From assembly GCA_907163375.1 (NCBI GenBank), contig CAJQUW010003203.1, forward strand, positions 124,001-188,000: DNA of 64,000 nt, read 5' to 3'. A program made the position numbers and the translations under genes. The DNA is from Prostheceraeus crozeri (lineage: Eukaryota > Platyhelminthes > Polycladida > Euryleptidae). The notes under the pieces were generated by a model, which saw only the letters and a list, made by a program, of their open reading frames with translations, did not search any database and was not told the DNA's origin. Positions within the stretch are counted from its first letter, which is position 1; each line of letters opens with the position of its first letter. Shown here piece by piece: positions 62,030-64,000 of this stretch.

Positions 62030-63140
62030 CTGTAAGGAAGGGTCCCGTGAGCATAATGACTCAAACAGAGGATTTGATATGGACTGGAGTTTGTAGGAGT
62101 AGTTCTAGTCAGAAATATCCATCGGTGCAAGTTAGAGTTGGCAAGCTTGTATCTCCAGCTTTTCTAAACAGTGTTTGTGATGCAACACTGTATATACAGT
62201 ACTGTCAATACAGTACTATTGAACAAGACAGAAGCTAATTGGTTTAGTTTCTTGCAGACTATTATGCAGACCTTAGTAGATGTGAACGGCAAACCATTGA
62301 ATGTGCATGGAAAATTGCTTTTATCAATTGCCATAGGGAAATATGAATGCTTCTATCCGTTCATAGTTGCAGAAGACATTTTTTCGGAGATGATTTTGGG
62401 AAATGAATTTTTAAAATCCGAGAAATTTCAAGTGGATCTTGAATTCGATGTTCTATATATTGCTTCCAAGGCTTGGAAAATTCCCATTTTGCAGCCCCAA
62501 TCCTCTTCCTTCGCAGCGCTCCCTTGCAGTCTTGTTTCATTCCCTCCACATTCAGTGAATTTCAGGTACATTGAGCCAGTACACTGACTTACTGTTTGAA
62601 GCAAAGTTTTACGCTGATTTGATAATTCCTGAAGCTATCGTCTATTGTAATCCTTAGGGGTAAAATTCCTTTGACTGTCATCAACACATCTGACGAGGTA
62701 GTGAAGTTGCGACTAAATGATGAGTTAGGCTCCCTTCACCCTACCACCGAGGTGATGGATCTGATCAATGAGAACGCGGACAATCCAAACTCACCAACTG
62801 TATGTTCTGTCAATAGTGCGTCTCCACAATTCTAACCATGGGTCGAGGAATTCGATTGGGACAGGGATGTTGATCCTGCTGTTAAGAAGAAGGGTGCAGA
62901 CATACTATTAAGGAACCGAAACGCTATTTCCATTTCGGCAAGTGATCTAGGTTTCAGTGATGTAATTGAACATTCAATTAACAACGGCATTCATTCTCCT
63001 GTCAGTCGACCCCCTTATCGCAGTAATCCCATTAAGCAGGACATCATTAAAGAGGAAGTACAAAAGTTGCAACAGTCAGGAATAGTGAAACCGTCGACAT
63101 CAGCTTGGGCAAGTCCAGTTGTGCACGTGAAGAATGGGGC
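62030..63140 (+). pseudogene. Gypsy protease and N-terminal RT remnants
   Basis: 62230-62580 reads VDVNGKPLNVHGKLLLSIAI and MILGNEFLKSEKFQVDLEF, a retropepsin-like C-terminal part; the DSG/DTG active site is not recognisable. 63000-63135 reads PPYRSNPIKQDIIKEEVQKL and QSGIVKPSTSAWASPVV, the conserved gypsy RT start. Stops and frame changes in between. Confidence 0.75.
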
Positions 63141-63236
63141 TTCCCCGCGCAGGTCCACGCAAAATCTCCACCCACCATCACGTTTCTTCACGAGCACAGC
63201 TGGACTTGCCCAAGCTGATGTCGACGGTACAGTTTC
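63086..63236. repeat. Fold-back of the gypsy RT start
   Basis: The plus strand at 63087-63135 encodes KPSTSAWASPVVHVKN. The minus strand from 63236 down encodes PSTSAWASPAVLVKKRDGGW and FCVDL. So a second, slightly longer copy is joined in inverted orientation. Confidence 0.8.
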
Positions 63237-63239
63237 CTG

Positions 63240-64000
63240 AATTCTTGCTCATGTGAGTCATGAAACTGATGCAAATATGTACATAACAATTTTACTTTTG
63301 CAAACCCATTGAAGAAACTATTGAAAATATAGCTTACCTCGGCTGTCTTCTTATTAGAAGAACGGACGCTGGTCGCCTGCTGTGATATGTAACTCATATC
63401 ATGATGTACTTGAAAGCAGGTGTTATCTCCATTAACTAAGACAACAGCAGTACGGACTGCTCACTTCTTTCGTATTACAGGTCCGTGCGATCGAAAACAT
63501 GGACCATGTGTCCAGTTCACCAATGAGAAGAGTTACTCAATGGTTAAAACCTATGTCCGTCATTCGATTCGTTTTCAATATGTCCTCGAATGTTTGCAGC
63601 TGACGAATATATCACAAGATATACATGCATTGTCCTTCAATGGCATTCACCTGATAAACAGAATTCTATATTTTCCCACCTCCTATGTCAGTGCTTCTCA
63701 ACCTTCACTTATCGCTCACCCTAGCCCCAAGTGAACTACGTGGACTAAGTCTTATTTCAATAAATGCGGGTCCATCATATGCAAAGGCGTCTATTACATC
63801 GGGCTGAAATACAATTCAGCATTTTTGTCTCAATTGGAGTTTCTACAGATGATGTCCTGTAAGTCCTGTGTAAGGAATGGTAACGAGTCAGATGTTGCTA
63901 GTAATTACGAAACATCTAGAAAAGCAAAAAAAAATTATGTAGCCTGTACAAAAGCAGTATACAATACAGCAGCACGTCAACAGAGCGAGCCAATTGGAAT
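63240..64000 (+). other. Unassigned; open frame running off the window end
   Basis: No motif recognised up to about 63740. From about 63752 a frame stays open to the end of the window (CGSIICKGVYYIGLKYNSA, MMSCKSCVRNGNESDVASNY, KAKKNYVACTKAVYNTAARQ). It could be an exon or element coding sequence cut by the window; the family is not recognised. Confidence 0.3.

Larger units (their letters stand above)
57022..63236 (+). mobile_element. Ty3/gypsy-type retrotransposon, decayed and heavily interrupted
   Basis: Primer-binding site, gag with zinc knuckle, protease and the start of RT are all present in broken form. hAT-A sits in gag, piggyBac between gag and protease, hAT-C in the protease region. 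RT stops at a fold-back at 63086-63236. No 3' LTR in the window. Confidence 0.7.

Overview
The window looks like a piece of an invertebrate (metazoan) genome made almost entirely of transposable elements. I found no host protein gene, tRNA gene or rRNA gene. The case for an animal is the co-occurrence of a BEL/Pao LTR retrotransposon (a metazoan family), several Penelope-like elements (PLEs: reverse transcriptase plus GIY-YIG endonuclease), APE-type and restriction-like-endonuclease (REL) LINEs, a Ty3/gypsy element, piggyBac, three Tc1/mariner elements and hAT-like elements. Many AT-rich spacers and (TA)n microsatellites abut PLE ends. The species cannot be named from the sequence.

Layout. 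1-3.1 kb: a ~295-bp tandem satellite with regularly spaced poly(G) runs. 3.1-14.7 kb: broken PLEs on both strands, a mariner and two SINE copies forming a palindrome. 15-23 kb: a decayed LINE (LINE-A, minus strand) split by a mariner, preceded by a 1.5-kb inverted-repeat element. 23-27.4 kb: PLE fragments, then two head-to-head tRNA-derived SINEs, one split by a hAT-like element. 27.4-37.3 kb: one PLE (PLE-l) that has taken two LINE insertions (LINE-B minus, LINE-C plus). 37.3-41.2 kb: further PLEs, a small MITE and a mariner. 41.97-48.71 kb: an apparently intact BEL/Pao element with matching 531-bp LTRs and one 1908-codon ORF. 49-63.2 kb: a decayed gypsy element carrying nested insertions four levels deep: gypsy > LINE-D (REL type) > PLE-o > LINE-E, plus PLE-p, two hAT-like elements and a piggyBac.

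The most interesting signal is RNA. At least 21 sites fit a hammerhead ribozyme (HHR): helix I, a core resembling CUGANGA, helix II, GAAA, and a very short palindromic helix III such as ACCGGU, ACAUGU or ACGU. They sit at PLE termini and inside the tRNA-derived SINE. The nucleotides at core positions 3 and 8, normally C and G, appear here as U-A, A-U and G-C as well as C-G, so the pair is kept while its identity changes. Helix I and helix II covary too. PLE-encoded HHRs are known; a local set with several 3-8 pair identities, and a tRNA-headed SINE sharing the HHR and the (TA)n 3' context of the PLEs, deserve a close look.

How the parts relate: several PLEs have the same head-to-head arrangement, with a 5'-truncated inverted copy joined to the main copy and HHRs at both outer ends. 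This suggests a common integration mechanism. The BEL/Pao element and the two arms of PLE-o look recent (near-identical repeats), whereas LINE-A, the gypsy element and the mariners are old.
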